This document shows, piece after piece, positions 28,545 to 37,528 of a stretch of 64,000 nucleotides of DNA; the stretch's first letter is position 1; each line of letters begins with the position of its first letter. The notes below the pieces were generated by a model. That model saw only the letters and a program-made list of their open reading frames with translations, made no database searches and was not told the origin of the DNA. Source of the stretch: Pseudomonadota bacterium (GTDB lineage: Bacteria; Desulfobacterota; Desulfovibrionia; Desulfovibrionales; Desulfovibrionaceae); contig JAEXRD010000091.1 of NCBI GenBank assembly GCA_023438245.1, positions 5,995 to 69,994 of the forward strand, read 5' to 3'. A program made the position numbers and the translations under genes.

Positions 28545-29468
28545 ATGTTGAGAGTCGGCGTCATCGGCCTGGGAAGCATGGGAAAAATCCATCTGCGCAA
28601 CTACTGCGAGATGGCGCAGGCGCACGTCGTGGGCGCGGTCGATCTGGCCGAGGCCAACCGCGAGGCCGCCGAGAAGCAGTTCGGCGTGAAGGCCTTCGAC
28701 AGCGTGGCGGCGCTCCTGGCCGAGGGCGTGGACGCCGTGAGCATCAGCGTGCCCACGTCTCTGCACTTCGAGGTGGCCATGCAGGTCATCGCGGCGGGCG
28801 TGAGCCTGCTGGTGGAAAAGCCGCTGGCCGCCACGGCGGAGCAGGGCAGGCAGATCGTCAAGGCCGCGCGGGAGCGGGGCGTCACCCTCATGGTGGGCCA
28901 CATCGAGCGCTTCAACCCCGCCGTGGTGGCGCTCAAGCCGCTCATCGCCCAGGGCCTGGTGTCCGTGTCCATCGAGCGCTCCGGCCCGTTCCCGGCGCGC
29001 ATCCAGGACGTGGGCGTGGTCAAGGACCTGTCCAGCCACGACATCGACCTGGCGGCGCATCTGGCGGGCAGCGAGTTCGAGACCGTGGCCGGGGCCTGCG
29101 CCAACGGCCTGTCCAGCGCCCACGCGCACGAGGACTGCGCGGTCATCGTGGGCAAGATGAAGAACGGCGTGGTGGCCACCGTGGCCAACAACTGGGTCAC
29201 GCCCTTCCGGGTGCGCGTCATCCGCGCCGCCTGCGTGGACCGCTTCTACGAGGCCGACCTCATCACGCTGACGCTGCGCGAGTACGGGGCCTTCGACCAG
29301 CAGACCAAGACCTACACCGTGCGCGAGCACCCCACCGTGCGCAAGGAGCAGATGCGCGAGGAGCTCACCGCCTTCCTGAACGCGGTGCAGGGCAAGACCG
29401 AGCCGCCCATCACCGGCGAGGACGGGCTGGTGGTGCTGGAAGTCATCGAGAAGGTGCTGGGCGAGTAG
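28545..29468 (+). CDS. Gfo/Idh/MocA-family oxidoreductase
   Basis: Product of 307 aa. The N-terminus has GVIGLGSMGKIH (NAD(P) Rossmann motif), LLVEKPLAAT (EKP motif) and GHIERFNPAV, typical of this sugar oxidoreductase family. Substrate unknown. Beside lpxB, a role in making the amino sugar of lipid A or another surface sugar (as with GnnA-type UDP-GlcNAc oxidation) is reasonable inference, but no GnnB-like aminotransferase is adjacent. GGAGA precedes the ATG. A terminator follows. Confidence 0.85.
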   Translation: MLRVGVIGLGSMGKIHLRNYCEMAQAHVVGAVDLAEANREAAEKQFGVKAFDSVAALLAEGVDAVSISVPTSLHFEVAMQVIAAGVSLLVEKPLAATAEQGRQIVKAARERGVTLMVGHIERFNPAVVALKPLIAQGLVSVSIERSGPFPARIQDVGVVKDLSSHDIDLAAHLAGSEFETVAGACANGLSSAHAHEDCAVIVGKMKNGVVATVANNWVTPFRVRVIRAACVDRFYEADLITLTLREYGAFDQQTKTYTVREHPTVRKEQMREELTAFLNAVQGKTEPPITGEDGLVVLEVIEKVLGE

Positions 29469-29494
29469 GCGAAACGGGATTTCGAGACATTGAG

Positions 29495-29522
29495 GGGCGG
29501 CTCCGCGGGGGGCCGCCTTTTT
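29495..29522 (+). terminator. Intrinsic terminator after the Gfo/Idh gene
   Basis: GGCGGC (29496-29501) pairs with GCCGCC (29512-29517), extended by flanking G-C pairs, and is followed by five T. It overlaps the end of the converging BON lipoprotein gene. Confidence 0.75.
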
Positions 29523-30174
29523 ACTTGGCGGGGGCCGGTGCGGATGCCGGTGCGGTCATCGGGCCCTCGGCCAGGCGCAGGTGGTTCTGCACGCTGACCG
29601 CCCCGGCGCTCCTGGCGCTGGCCGCCAGCTTGTCGCGCTCGGCCTGGCTGCGCACAAAGCCCAGCAGCACGGCGTTGCCCTGCACCACGCGCACGCGCAC
29701 CTCGCGGGTGCGCACGCCGGAGAGCCGGATGATCATGTCGCGCAGCTCGCCGTCGGAGTTGCCCGCGCGGGAGCGGCCCTCCGGGAACAGGCACAGCGTG
29801 ACCTTGCGGATGCCCGGCACGCCCAGGGCCAGGTGCGCGGCCTCCTCGCGGTCGGCCTGGCTGGCGTACACGCCCACGATGTAGGCATGGCCCTCAATGA
29901 CGTGCGGGGTGGCCTGGGCCAGCAGCCCGCCCTCGGCCTCCAGCAGCGCGCGCAGCCGGGCCTCGGCCTGGTCGTCGCGGCTGGGGGGCGATTCGATGGG
30001 CTTGCGGGCGTTCAGGCCCGTGGCCAGGTCGTAGCCGGTCTTGGCCGTCTCGGCGGCGTTGAGCAGGTCCATGGCCGCCAGCACCGGTATGGGCGACGCG
30101 GCGCAGCCCCCGCAGAGCGTCAGCGCTGCGAGAAGGAGGAAGGTGGGGGCCATGCGGGCGAAAACGCTGCGCAT
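29521..30174 (-). CDS. BON-domain lipoprotein
   Basis: Product of 217 aa. A signal peptide ends in LTLCGGC, a lipobox with Cys at about residue 24, pointing to an envelope lipoprotein. Two BON-like repeats follow (AYIVGVYASQADREEAAHLALGVPGIRKV; NAVLLGFVRSQAERDKLA), found in periplasmic or outer-membrane proteins such as OsmY and DolP that bind phospholipid. It is 51 bp after the glycosyltransferase gene on the same strand, consistent with an envelope-linked unit. Confidence 0.85.
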   Translation of the reverse strand: MRSVFARMAPTFLLLAALTLCGGCAASPIPVLAAMDLLNAAETAKTGYDLATGLNARKPIESPPSRDDQAEARLRALLEAEGGLLAQATPHVIEGHAYIVGVYASQADREEAAHLALGVPGIRKVTLCLFPEGRSRAGNSDGELRDMIIRLSGVRTREVRVRVVQGNAVLLGFVRSQAERDKLAASARSAGAVSVQNHLRLAEGPMTAPASAPAPAK

Positions 30175-30225
30175 ACGGTCTCCGGCGGTGGCGGTGCGCC
30201 GGGCGGAAAATTCTGCCCGGCGCTG

Positions 30226-31989
30226 CTACTGTGCAGGAGTCGGGCCAGGGCCTCCCGCGATGCAGCATATCCTGTCCGGAGACCGGGACGACGCGGAGCC
30301 GGGCGCTTCGCCCACGGCCACGATGTACGTGGTTCCGGCCAGCCACTGGGTCAGCACGATGCGCAGGTGCGCCGGGCGGTCGGTCCAGGCGTCCCAGCGC
30401 TTCTTCTTGATGGCCAGCACGATGTTCCGGGAGTTGGCCAGCGGGGTCAGCGCGTCGAAGCCGGAGGTCTCCTGGATGGCCTGGCCCGCGTAGTAGGAGT
30501 AGATGCCCTGGTAGATGTCGTGGGCCACGGGCAGGTAGCCGCGCGCGGCGTATTCCTTCAGCACCAGCGCCTGGGGCCTGGGGCTCATGATGGGGTCCAG
30601 GGCCGGGGCCAGCACGCCGCCCGCGGGCTGCACCCACAGCGTCACCAGCAGGGCCAGGGCGGGCAGCACGCACCGGGCGTCCTGGCCGCGCAGGGCCAGC
30701 AGCGCAAGGCCGATGAGCGCAAAGCAGGCCGCCACGGCCCAGGTTCCGGGCAGGGGATCGGGCGGCAGCACCGCCGCGCCCAGGAGCTCCGCCGGAGGCT
30801 TTTGCAGGAAGCGCTCGGCCTGGGTGGCCACCCCGGCCAGGGCCAGGAACAGCAGGCCGGAGACGGTCCACAGCCGCTTCCAGGGCCGGGCGGACTCCAT
30901 GAGTCCCCAGGCCATGAGCAGCGCCAGCGGGGCCAGCTGCGGCAGGATGTACACCACCACCTTGCCCGAGAGCAGCGAGAGCAGGCCCAGGCCGCTTGCG
31001 GCGCAGATCCACAGCCAGGCCCGAGCGTCGGACTCCGGAGAGGCAGTCCTGCGCCCGGCCCAGGCCTCGGCCCAGAAGCCCGGGGTGAACACGCGGCCCA
31101 CCGGCAGGGAGACGACCGCCAGGGTCCAGGGCAGCCAGCAGGGCGGGAAGGCCGCCAGGTAGAACCAGGCCGGTTCGGCGTGGTGGAAGGTCTTGGTGGC
31201 GCGCAGGAAGATCTGCTCGTAGAAGATCTTGTAGAGGAAGCCGTAGCCCTCCACGAAATAGGCCGCCACCACCCAGGCCGCCACGAGGCCCAGCAGCGCC
31301 AGCAGGCCGGGCACGAGGGCGCGGCTGAAGAACTCCCGCGCCCGCCCGCGCCAGGCCAGGAAAATGAGCGTGGCCAGGACGGGGAACAGCAGCCCCAGCG
31401 GCCCCTTGGTCAGCGTGGCCACGCCGCAGATGAGCAGCGCCAGGGTGGCGCGCCTGGTGCGCGCGGCCTCTTCCCCCGGCGCGAAGGCCAGGCAGAACTC
31501 GGCCTGGGCGGCGGTGATGAGCGCGGCGAAGAGCAGGTCCATGCGCGAGTAGTGCAGCAGGCCCGCGAAAAACAGCGTGGACAGGAGCACCAGCCCCGCG
31601 CCCAGGCGGACCTCGGCGGACAGGCCCAGCACCCGGCCCAGGCGCATCGTCGCCCAGACCATGAGCAGCCCGCTGGCCCCCGCGGCCAGGAAGAAGGCCG
31701 CCGGGTCGCCCAGGGCGGTGAACTTGTCCAGGAGCCACACGAACCAGAAATATACCGGCGGCTTGTCCGGGTAGGCCACGCCGTTCAGGTTCAGCACCAG
31801 CCACTTGCCGCGCAGCAGGCCCAGGTAGGCGTCGGCGTAGCGCACCTCGTCGCTGAACCACAGGGCGCGGTCGGAAAGCACGAAAAGGGTCTGGGCGGCG
31901 GCGATGAGGGCCACGCTGGCGCGCGGCCAGGCCAGCAGGGCCTGCCACAGGCGGTCCAGGACGGAAAGGGCGCGGGGGGTGCGGTTCAT
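30226..31989 (-). CDS. ArnT/PMT-like membrane glycosyltransferase
   Basis: Product of 587 aa from ATG 31989, which overlaps the PAP2 stop codon (ATGA), so translation is probably coupled. It has about 12 membrane segments. WFSDEVRYADAYLG in the first periplasmic loop holds the acidic pair of GT-C/GT-83 enzymes, and YPDKPPVYFWFVWLLDK matches ArnT-type proteins. Such enzymes move a sugar from undecaprenyl phosphate to lipid A or protein. Next to a PAP2 phosphatase and near lpxB, lipid A modification is the best guess. The last ~90 residues are a soluble tail. Confidence 0.85.
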   Translation of the reverse strand: MNRTPRALSVLDRLWQALLAWPRASVALIAAAQTLFVLSDRALWFSDEVRYADAYLGLLRGKWLVLNLNGVAYPDKPPVYFWFVWLLDKFTALGDPAAFFLAAGASGLLMVWATMRLGRVLGLSAEVRLGAGLVLLSTLFFAGLLHYSRMDLLFAALITAAQAEFCLAFAPGEEAARTRRATLALLICGVATLTKGPLGLLFPVLATLIFLAWRGRAREFFSRALVPGLLALLGLVAAWVVAAYFVEGYGFLYKIFYEQIFLRATKTFHHAEPAWFYLAAFPPCWLPWTLAVVSLPVGRVFTPGFWAEAWAGRRTASPESDARAWLWICAASGLGLLSLLSGKVVVYILPQLAPLALLMAWGLMESARPWKRLWTVSGLLFLALAGVATQAERFLQKPPAELLGAAVLPPDPLPGTWAVAACFALIGLALLALRGQDARCVLPALALLVTLWVQPAGGVLAPALDPIMSPRPQALVLKEYAARGYLPVAHDIYQGIYSYYAGQAIQETSGFDALTPLANSRNIVLAIKKKRWDAWTDRPAHLRIVLTQWLAGTTYIVAVGEAPGSASSRSPDRICCIAGGPGPTPAQ

Positions 31990-32654
31990 TGTGCTCCCGG
32001 TGATTCGAAGCGCAGGCGGCGGCCGCCCTGCAAGCGCCAGGCGATGCGCCCGGCAAGGTATTGGGCCAGCAGCCCGCCCAGGGTGCCCAGGGCCCAGCCC
32101 GCCAGTACGTCCGTGGGGTTGTGCCAGCCCAGCGCGATGCGCGTGAAGGCCATGAGGCCCAGGGCCAGCCCCAGCAGCAGCGGCCACAGGATCGTGCCGG
32201 AGCGCAGGGCCAGGGGCAGGGTTTGCAGGGTCAGTTCGGTGGAGTGCCCCGAGGGCATGGCGTGGTGCGAGCCCTGGGTGGTGAAATGCAGGTATTCCCC
32301 GCCCACCAGCGGCCTGGGCCTGCCGATGGACATCTTGAGCACGCGCACGGCCAGAAGCGAGACCAGGAGCTGCGCCGCCAGATAGCCCAGGGCCAGGGCG
32401 GTGAGCTCGCGCCTGCCGCGCGCCAGCCCGGCGATGAGCACGCCCGCGTACACCAGGTAGAAGGCCGCGTTGCCCCAGTCGGTGTAGAGCTTGAGCCAGG
32501 GCGTGATGTGCCCGTTCTGGATGCGCCACTGCTCGAAGAACTTGGCCGTGGCCTCCTCGCTTCCGAAGAATGCGAGGCTTCCCGCCGCCACCACGAGAAG
32601 CGGCAGGGACAGGGCCAGCCAGGCCAGCAGCGGGGAGGGGGTTTTCTTCGGCAT
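31986..32654 (-). CDS. PAP2-family membrane phosphatase
   Basis: Product of 222 aa with about six membrane segments. The three phosphatase motifs are present: KMSIGRPRPL (K-x6-RP), MPSGHS (PSGH) and TRIALGWHNPTD (R-x5-H-x3-D), so catalytic residues are intact. PAP2 enzymes remove phosphate from lipids such as undecaprenyl pyrophosphate or lipid A. Translationally coupled to the ArnT-like gene, which suggests the two act on the same lipid (for instance dephosphorylation of lipid A or recycling of the lipid carrier). Confidence 0.9.
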   Translation of the reverse strand: MPKKTPSPLLAWLALSLPLLVVAAGSLAFFGSEEATAKFFEQWRIQNGHITPWLKLYTDWGNAAFYLVYAGVLIAGLARGRRELTALALGYLAAQLLVSLLAVRVLKMSIGRPRPLVGGEYLHFTTQGSHHAMPSGHSTELTLQTLPLALRSGTILWPLLLGLALGLMAFTRIALGWHNPTDVLAGWALGTLGGLLAQYLAGRIAWRLQGGRRLRFESPGAQ

Positions 32655-32761
32655 GCGGCCTTATAGGACCAAATCCCGCCCCGCGCAACACGCCTGCCGG
32701 TGCGGACCCGGAAACGGAAAAAGTCGCCGAGCATGCGGTCTCATGCCGATTTTTCTTGCAT

Positions 32762-32910
32762 GGGGCTGCCGCCAAAAGGATGGATTTTGGTTCCTGGCGA
32801 GAAAAGAGCCGATCCGGGGCCGGGGATAGTACTCATGCGGTACAGCCCTGGCCCCGGATCGGTTCTTGACGATGCCCAGGGGGCAAAAGACGCGTTTTGG
32901 CGGCAGCCCC
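32762..32910 (-). repeat. Stop-anchored ~150-bp palindromic element, copy C
   Basis: On the minus strand it starts within the TAG stop of the MptE/Maf-like gene (stop 32910-32912). Outer stem GGGGCTGCCGCCAAAA / TTTTGGCGGCAGCCCC (16 bp, perfect), then TTTTG/CAAAA and CCTGG/CCAGG, then middle stem CCGATCCGGGGCC / GGCCCCGGATCGG. Relative to copy B a G-C pair is A-T here, with both strands changed. Confidence 0.92.
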
Positions 32911-34670
32911 TAATGGAACTCCAGCCCGGATACACAGCGGTCCACCTCGCGCACCTTGGCCAGGATGCTCTTGCCGATGCGCTTGAACTCGGCCATGTCC
33001 GCGGGCTTGTAGCTGTGCCGAGTCTTGGCCAGCCCGGCCAGGTCGATGGTCTCGTTGAACAGGTAGGGCAGGTACAGCGGGTCCTGCTTGACGAAGTACA
33101 GGGCCTGCTCCAGCAGGTCGTGGATCTCGGTCTGGCTCTTCTCGTGGTGGCGGAAGAGCTTCTGCATGCGCTTCTCCACGTGGCGGATGGAGCTGGTCCA
33201 GATGTGGCTGCGCGGCTCGAAGCGCAGGTCCGGGCAGGGGGTGCGGGCCAGGTTCAGCGCGTGCAGCAGCCGCTCGCGGCTGCCGGGGGCGCTGGCCAGG
33301 AACCCGTCGTTCACGGCCTCCTGGAAGGTCACGACCCTGGCGCCCTCGATGACCGCGCCGCCGCCGTACAGGTTGGCCACGCGGAAACTCGCGTCCTTCA
33401 GGTCGTGCTCCATGTCGCGCTTGCTGGTCAGGTACTGGATGCTGGAGATGATCTCCTCGCCGTACAGGTTGGCCAGGCGCTGGTGGCGGCCGGGGTCGAA
33501 GCCGGGCAGGTTGCCGGTGGCGTGGTGGCCCGCGGCGTGGGTGGAGCCGCCGATCCAGGCGAAGTCCTGGCCCGCCAGCAGGATGCTGCCGATGCCCATG
33601 TAGCGCAGCAGGCGCAGCAGCGTCACGGAGACGTTGCCGCCCGCGTCCATGACGAACTCGCGGTCCTGCAGCACGAAGGTGGCCAGCCCGCCCATGGTCC
33701 ACAGCGGCAGGGTGGGGCCGGGATAGCGGCGCACCAGCTCGGGGTTCACCTTGGTGGAGTAGACCAGCGGAATGTCGGCGGCCCAGTCCATGTCCAGCTT
33801 GTCGTAGACCTTGAGCATGCTGTCGTCGTAGTCCAGGGCCAGGCACAGGTGCGGCTTGATGCCGTAGGGCCGGAGCACCGGCAGGGTCTGCAGGCCGCTG
33901 ACGTACAGGGCGTAGCCGGGGTTTTCGGCCAGGCTGGGGGCGAACTGCGCCAGCGAAGGCCCGGCGCCCAGCAGCACCGCGCCCACTCCGGACGCGGCCC
34001 CGGCCAGGGGCTTGAGCGAGCCGTCGGACAGGGCGCGGCTGAAGTTCTTCAGCTCGTTGCCCACCATGACGTCCTGGCGCGAGCGCAGGGTGGCGATCTC
34101 CACGCTGAAGTTCTCCAGCATGTGCCGGGCCACGTTCATCCAGCGGGCGTACTCCGGCCCGATCTGCCTGCTGGGCAGGTCGGCGCGCAGGTAAATCTTG
34201 CCGTAGATGTACTGCAGGTCCAGGTTGCGGATGACCTCGGTGAGGTACTGCTCGCTGGGCAGCAGGAAGTGCAGCTTCTTGTTCTCGAAGAACGGGCGGT
34301 AGTCCGTCTGGCCCAGGCAGGCCAGGATCAGTTCGGGGTTGGGCTCCAGCACCAGCACCTTGTGGGTGTCCGGGGTGCCCGTCAGCACGTGGTTCAGGCC
34401 GTAGCCCACGTTGGTGCCCACGATGAGCGTGGCCGAGAGGTCCGGCTTCTCGATCTGGGTCCAGTCCTTGTACAGGCCCACAGGGGGAAGGGCCTCGAAG
34501 ATTCCAGCGCCGCTCGGCATTTTCCAGTCGATGAGCCCCCATTGGTTGACAAACACGCTTGTTTTCAGGGATGCATCGTCGAACCGGCTGCCGGAAAGCC
34601 AGGCGTAGAACGCCGGGTTGGCCGTCTCAAGCGCGGTGATGTTCTCTTTGAGGAACGGATACATGGTCAT
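32910..34670 (-). CDS. MptE/Maf-like protein (DUF115, 6-hydroxymethylpterin pyrophosphokinase-like)
   Basis: Product of 586 aa from ATG 34670 (a second Met lies two codons on). ATLIVGTNVGYGLNHVL, VLVLEPNPELILA and VLLGAGPSLAQFAPSL match the DUF115/MAF family, whose flagellar members (motility accessory factors) attach nonulosonic acid sugars to flagellin. No flagellin or sugar synthesis gene lies nearby, so the acceptor is unknown. It is divergent from the cysteine synthase fusion gene, across an 89-bp gap, and its stop codon begins copy C of the palindrome. Confidence 0.8.
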   Translation of the reverse strand: MTMYPFLKENITALETANPAFYAWLSGSRFDDASLKTSVFVNQWGLIDWKMPSGAGIFEALPPVGLYKDWTQIEKPDLSATLIVGTNVGYGLNHVLTGTPDTHKVLVLEPNPELILACLGQTDYRPFFENKKLHFLLPSEQYLTEVIRNLDLQYIYGKIYLRADLPSRQIGPEYARWMNVARHMLENFSVEIATLRSRQDVMVGNELKNFSRALSDGSLKPLAGAASGVGAVLLGAGPSLAQFAPSLAENPGYALYVSGLQTLPVLRPYGIKPHLCLALDYDDSMLKVYDKLDMDWAADIPLVYSTKVNPELVRRYPGPTLPLWTMGGLATFVLQDREFVMDAGGNVSVTLLRLLRYMGIGSILLAGQDFAWIGGSTHAAGHHATGNLPGFDPGRHQRLANLYGEEIISSIQYLTSKRDMEHDLKDASFRVANLYGGGAVIEGARVVTFQEAVNDGFLASAPGSRERLLHALNLARTPCPDLRFEPRSHIWTSSIRHVEKRMQKLFRHHEKSQTEIHDLLEQALYFVKQDPLYLPYLFNETIDLAGLAKTRHSYKPADMAEFKRIGKSILAKVREVDRCVSGLEFH

Positions 34671-34759
34671 GTGCGGCCCCTTTGGTTTGGGCTCATAAAT
34701 GCAAAACACGGGCCAGGGCGGAAATGTCCCGCCGCTGGCGCCGAATACAAGGCCAGGCG

Positions 34760-37111
34760 ATGCAACGCACCGATATTTTGAGGCTTGTGGGCAACACCCC
34801 GCTGGTGGAGATCCGCCGCCTGAATCCCTTCCCCGGCGTCAAGATCATGGCGAAGATCGAGTCCATGAACCCCGGCGGCTCCATCAAGGACCGCGTGGCC
34901 GTGGCCATGATCGAGGCCGCCGAAAAGAGCGGGGAGCTCCAGCCCGGCAAGATCATCATCGAGGCCACCAGCGGCAACACCGGCATCGGCCTGGCCATGG
35001 TGGCGGCGGTGAAGGGCTACAAGATGACGCTCATCATGCCCGACAGCGCCAGCGAGGAGAGAAAGCGCATCATGCGCGGCTACGGGGCGGAGATCCGCCT
35101 CACGCCCGGGCGCCTGGGCACCGACGGGGCCATCGAGCTGGCCTACCGCCTGGCCCGCACCGAGCCGGACACCTACGTGCTCATGGACCAGTTCAACAAC
35201 CCCGCCAGCATCGCCGCCCACTACGAGGGCACGGGCCGAGAGATCTGGGAGCAGACCGGCGGGCAGGTGACGCACGCCGTGGCCACGCTGGGCACCTCGG
35301 GCACGGCCATGGGCCTGGCCAAGCGCCTGCACGAGCACCCCGGCGTGGAGGTGGTGGCCATCGAGCCCAACGCCGGCCACAAGATCCAGGGCCTGAAGAA
35401 CATGCACGAGTCCTATCCGCCGGGCATCTACAACAAAAAGGCCCTGGACCGCATCCTGCGCGTGGAGGACGAGGCCGCCTTCGAGATGTGCCGCCAGCTG
35501 GCCCGGCAGGAGGGCCTGTTCGTGGGCATGAGCTCCGGCGCGGCCATGGCCGGGGCGCTCAAGCTCGCGGAATCGCTGGTGGCCGAGGGCAAGGGCGGCT
35601 ACATCGTGGTGATTTTCCCCGACGGCGGCGAGCGCTACCTGTCCACGCCGCTGTTCGCGTCCAAGGCCCAGGAGGGCCTGCGGCTGATGAGCGTGGCCAC
35701 CGGGCGCAAGGCCACCCTGCCCAGCGCCGGGGTGCTGAACATCTTCGTGGCCGGGCCCAGCCTGGACACGCCCGACGATCCGGACGCCTGGCGGCGGCTG
35801 GTGCTCTCCGACGTGCTGGCCCGCAGCCTGGCGGCGCAGGGCGGGGGGCAGGGCTGCGACGTGCGCCTGGCCGTGGGCCTGGCCGACCTGGACGACCGCA
35901 CGCTCTCTGCGGCCCGCGCCGCCGGCATGAGCCGGGCGGACTACGTGGACGCCACGCTGGCGCGCATCCGCGCCCGGGCCGAGCGCATGGGGCTGCTGGA
36001 GAGCGTGCGCTTCGAGACCGCCTCCTCCTCCGTGCCCCTGGCCCTGGAGATCGTGAAGAAGCTGCTGGGCAAGGGCCTGGCCTACGAGAAGCTCAGAAGC
36101 GTGTATTTCGACGTGCGCCGCGACAAGCGCTACGGCGACATGAAGCTCATGGACCTGGACAAGATCAGCGTGGGCAAGACCGTGGACCTGGGCGACTACG
36201 TCAAGGACAGCCCGCTGGACTTCACCCTGTTCAAGCGCGCCACCCTGCAGGACCTGAAGCTGGGCGACGTGCTGGAGACCGAGTGGGGCAACGTGCGCCC
36301 CAGCTGGTTCCTGCAGATGGCCGTGGCGGGCCTGGCCGCGCTGGGCCGCGTGGACGTGCTGGTGGCCGGTGAGGACCACCGCTTCCCGCACCTGGAGAAC
36401 CTGCGCGCCATCTGGAGCGCGGCGGGCGTGGAGCCGCTGGTGTGGCTCACGGACAAGAAGGTGGCGCTGGAGGAACTGGGCGAGGGCGAGGCGGAAAGCG
36501 GCCTGCCCGGCGGCCTTCTGGACGCCCTGGAAACCCAGGCCGGGGGGGCCGCGGCGCTCAGGATGTGGCTTTTGTCCTCCTCCTACCGCAAGCCGCTGGC
36601 GGCAAGCGCCCAGAGCCTGTCCATGTGGTCGCGCAACTGGCACAAGGTGCAGGAGACCGCCTGCGGCCTGAGGCTGGTGGACCCGGCCAAGTGCGGGGCC
36701 GTGGGCGAGGAGGTGGAGCAGGCCGTGTTCGACCTCAAGGCCGCGCTGGCCGCCGCGCTGGAGGACGACCTGTCGCTGCACCGCTTCTGGCCGGGGCTGT
36801 TCACCTTCGTCAAGCGCGTCAACGCCTGGCTGGCCGCCGGAACGCTCACCACCGAGGGCGCCCGGCTGTGCCTGGAACGCCTGGACGGCGCCGACGCGGT
36901 GCTGGGCATCCTGGACGCCGGGCAGATGCCCGTGGCCTGCGCCTGCCTGCCCGCGGAGGCGCGCTCCCTGGTGGAGAAGCGCGAAGCGGCCCGCAAGGCC
37001 AAGGATTTCGCCGCCAGCGACCTGCTGCGCGAGAAGCTGGCCGCCTGCGGCTGGCGCGTGGAGGACACCCCCGGCGGCTCGCGCCTGTACCCGCTGGCCC
37101 CGCAGAAGTAG
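34760..37111 (+). CDS. Cysteine synthase fused to a degenerate cysteinyl-tRNA synthetase-like domain
   Basis: Product of 783 aa from ATG 34760. Residues 1 to ~310 are a complete O-acetylserine sulfhydrylase: VGNTPLVEI, PLP lysine K43 in NPGGSIKDR, SGNTGIGLA and GTSGTAMG. From ~330 on it resembles CysS in order and spacing (VLNIFVAGP, VDATLARIRARAERMGL, GEDHRFPHLENLRA for the FPHHEN region, then the helical C-terminus EKREAARKAKDFAASDLLREKL). The HIGH motif, the KMSKS loop (TDKKVALEEL here) and zinc Cys residues are not recognisable, so charging of tRNA is doubtful. Role may be tRNA or CysE-like partner binding, or regulation. Confidence 0.88.
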   Translation: MQRTDILRLVGNTPLVEIRRLNPFPGVKIMAKIESMNPGGSIKDRVAVAMIEAAEKSGELQPGKIIIEATSGNTGIGLAMVAAVKGYKMTLIMPDSASEERKRIMRGYGAEIRLTPGRLGTDGAIELAYRLARTEPDTYVLMDQFNNPASIAAHYEGTGREIWEQTGGQVTHAVATLGTSGTAMGLAKRLHEHPGVEVVAIEPNAGHKIQGLKNMHESYPPGIYNKKALDRILRVEDEAAFEMCRQLARQEGLFVGMSSGAAMAGALKLAESLVAEGKGGYIVVIFPDGGERYLSTPLFASKAQEGLRLMSVATGRKATLPSAGVLNIFVAGPSLDTPDDPDAWRRLVLSDVLARSLAAQGGGQGCDVRLAVGLADLDDRTLSAARAAGMSRADYVDATLARIRARAERMGLLESVRFETASSSVPLALEIVKKLLGKGLAYEKLRSVYFDVRRDKRYGDMKLMDLDKISVGKTVDLGDYVKDSPLDFTLFKRATLQDLKLGDVLETEWGNVRPSWFLQMAVAGLAALGRVDVLVAGEDHRFPHLENLRAIWSAAGVEPLVWLTDKKVALEELGEGEAESGLPGGLLDALETQAGGAAALRMWLLSSSYRKPLAASAQSLSMWSRNWHKVQETACGLRLVDPAKCGAVGEEVEQAVFDLKAALAAALEDDLSLHRFWPGLFTFVKRVNAWLAAGTLTTEGARLCLERLDGADAVLGILDAGQMPVACACLPAEARSLVEKREAARKAKDFAASDLLREKLAACGWRVEDTPGGSRLYPLAPQK

Positions 37112-37120
37112 GGTCCGCCG

Positions 37121-37528
37121 GTGTTCTGGCTCTGGGCGTCGCTCGCCTGGCTGGGGTTCGCCGCGCTGGCCGTGGCCTGCGGCGCGGCCCGCGTGAAGCT
37201 CGTCCAGCCGCTTGTGGGCGAACAGGCGGCGCACGTGATCGGCACGCTGGCGGTGTGCGCGCTGTTTCTGTGGCTCATCGCACGCTTCGTCGCCTGGACC
37301 GGAATCCGCGAGACGCCCCGCCTGCTGGCGCTTGGCGCGTTCTGGACCTGCGCCACCATCGCCTTCGAGTTCGGCTTCGGCCATTATGTGGCCGGGCATT
37401 CCTGGCAGAAGCTGCTGGCGGACTACGACGTCCTGTCCGGGCGGGTGTGGGTGCTGGTGCTGCTGGTCATGGGCCTGGGGCCGGTTCTGATGGCAATGGG
37501 CGCGGCGCGGTTCAAAATCGAGTGGTAA
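37121..37528 (+). CDS. Small integral membrane protein
   Basis: Product of 135 aa from GTG 37121, 9 bp after the cysteine synthase fusion. Four hydrophobic segments can be seen (residues ~1-20, ~38-58, ~70-85 and ~110-128). No catalytic motif; family not recognised. Its TAA stop (37526-37528) supplies the first two bases of palindromic copy D. Confidence 0.65.
   Translation: MFWLWASLAWLGFAALAVACGAARVKLVQPLVGEQAAHVIGTLAVCALFLWLIARFVAWTGIRETPRLLALGAFWTCATIAFEFGFGHYVAGHSWQKLLADYDVLSGRVWVLVLLVMGLGPVLMAMGAARFKIEW

Noticed and set aside
29581..32385. 934-codon plus-strand open frame
   Set aside because: Antisense shadow of the BON, glycosyltransferase and PAP2 genes; Gln/Gly/Ala/His-rich composition without any domain, caused by high GC.
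34667..37399. 910-codon minus-strand open frame
   Set aside because: Antisense shadow of the cysteine synthase fusion, which has clear motifs.
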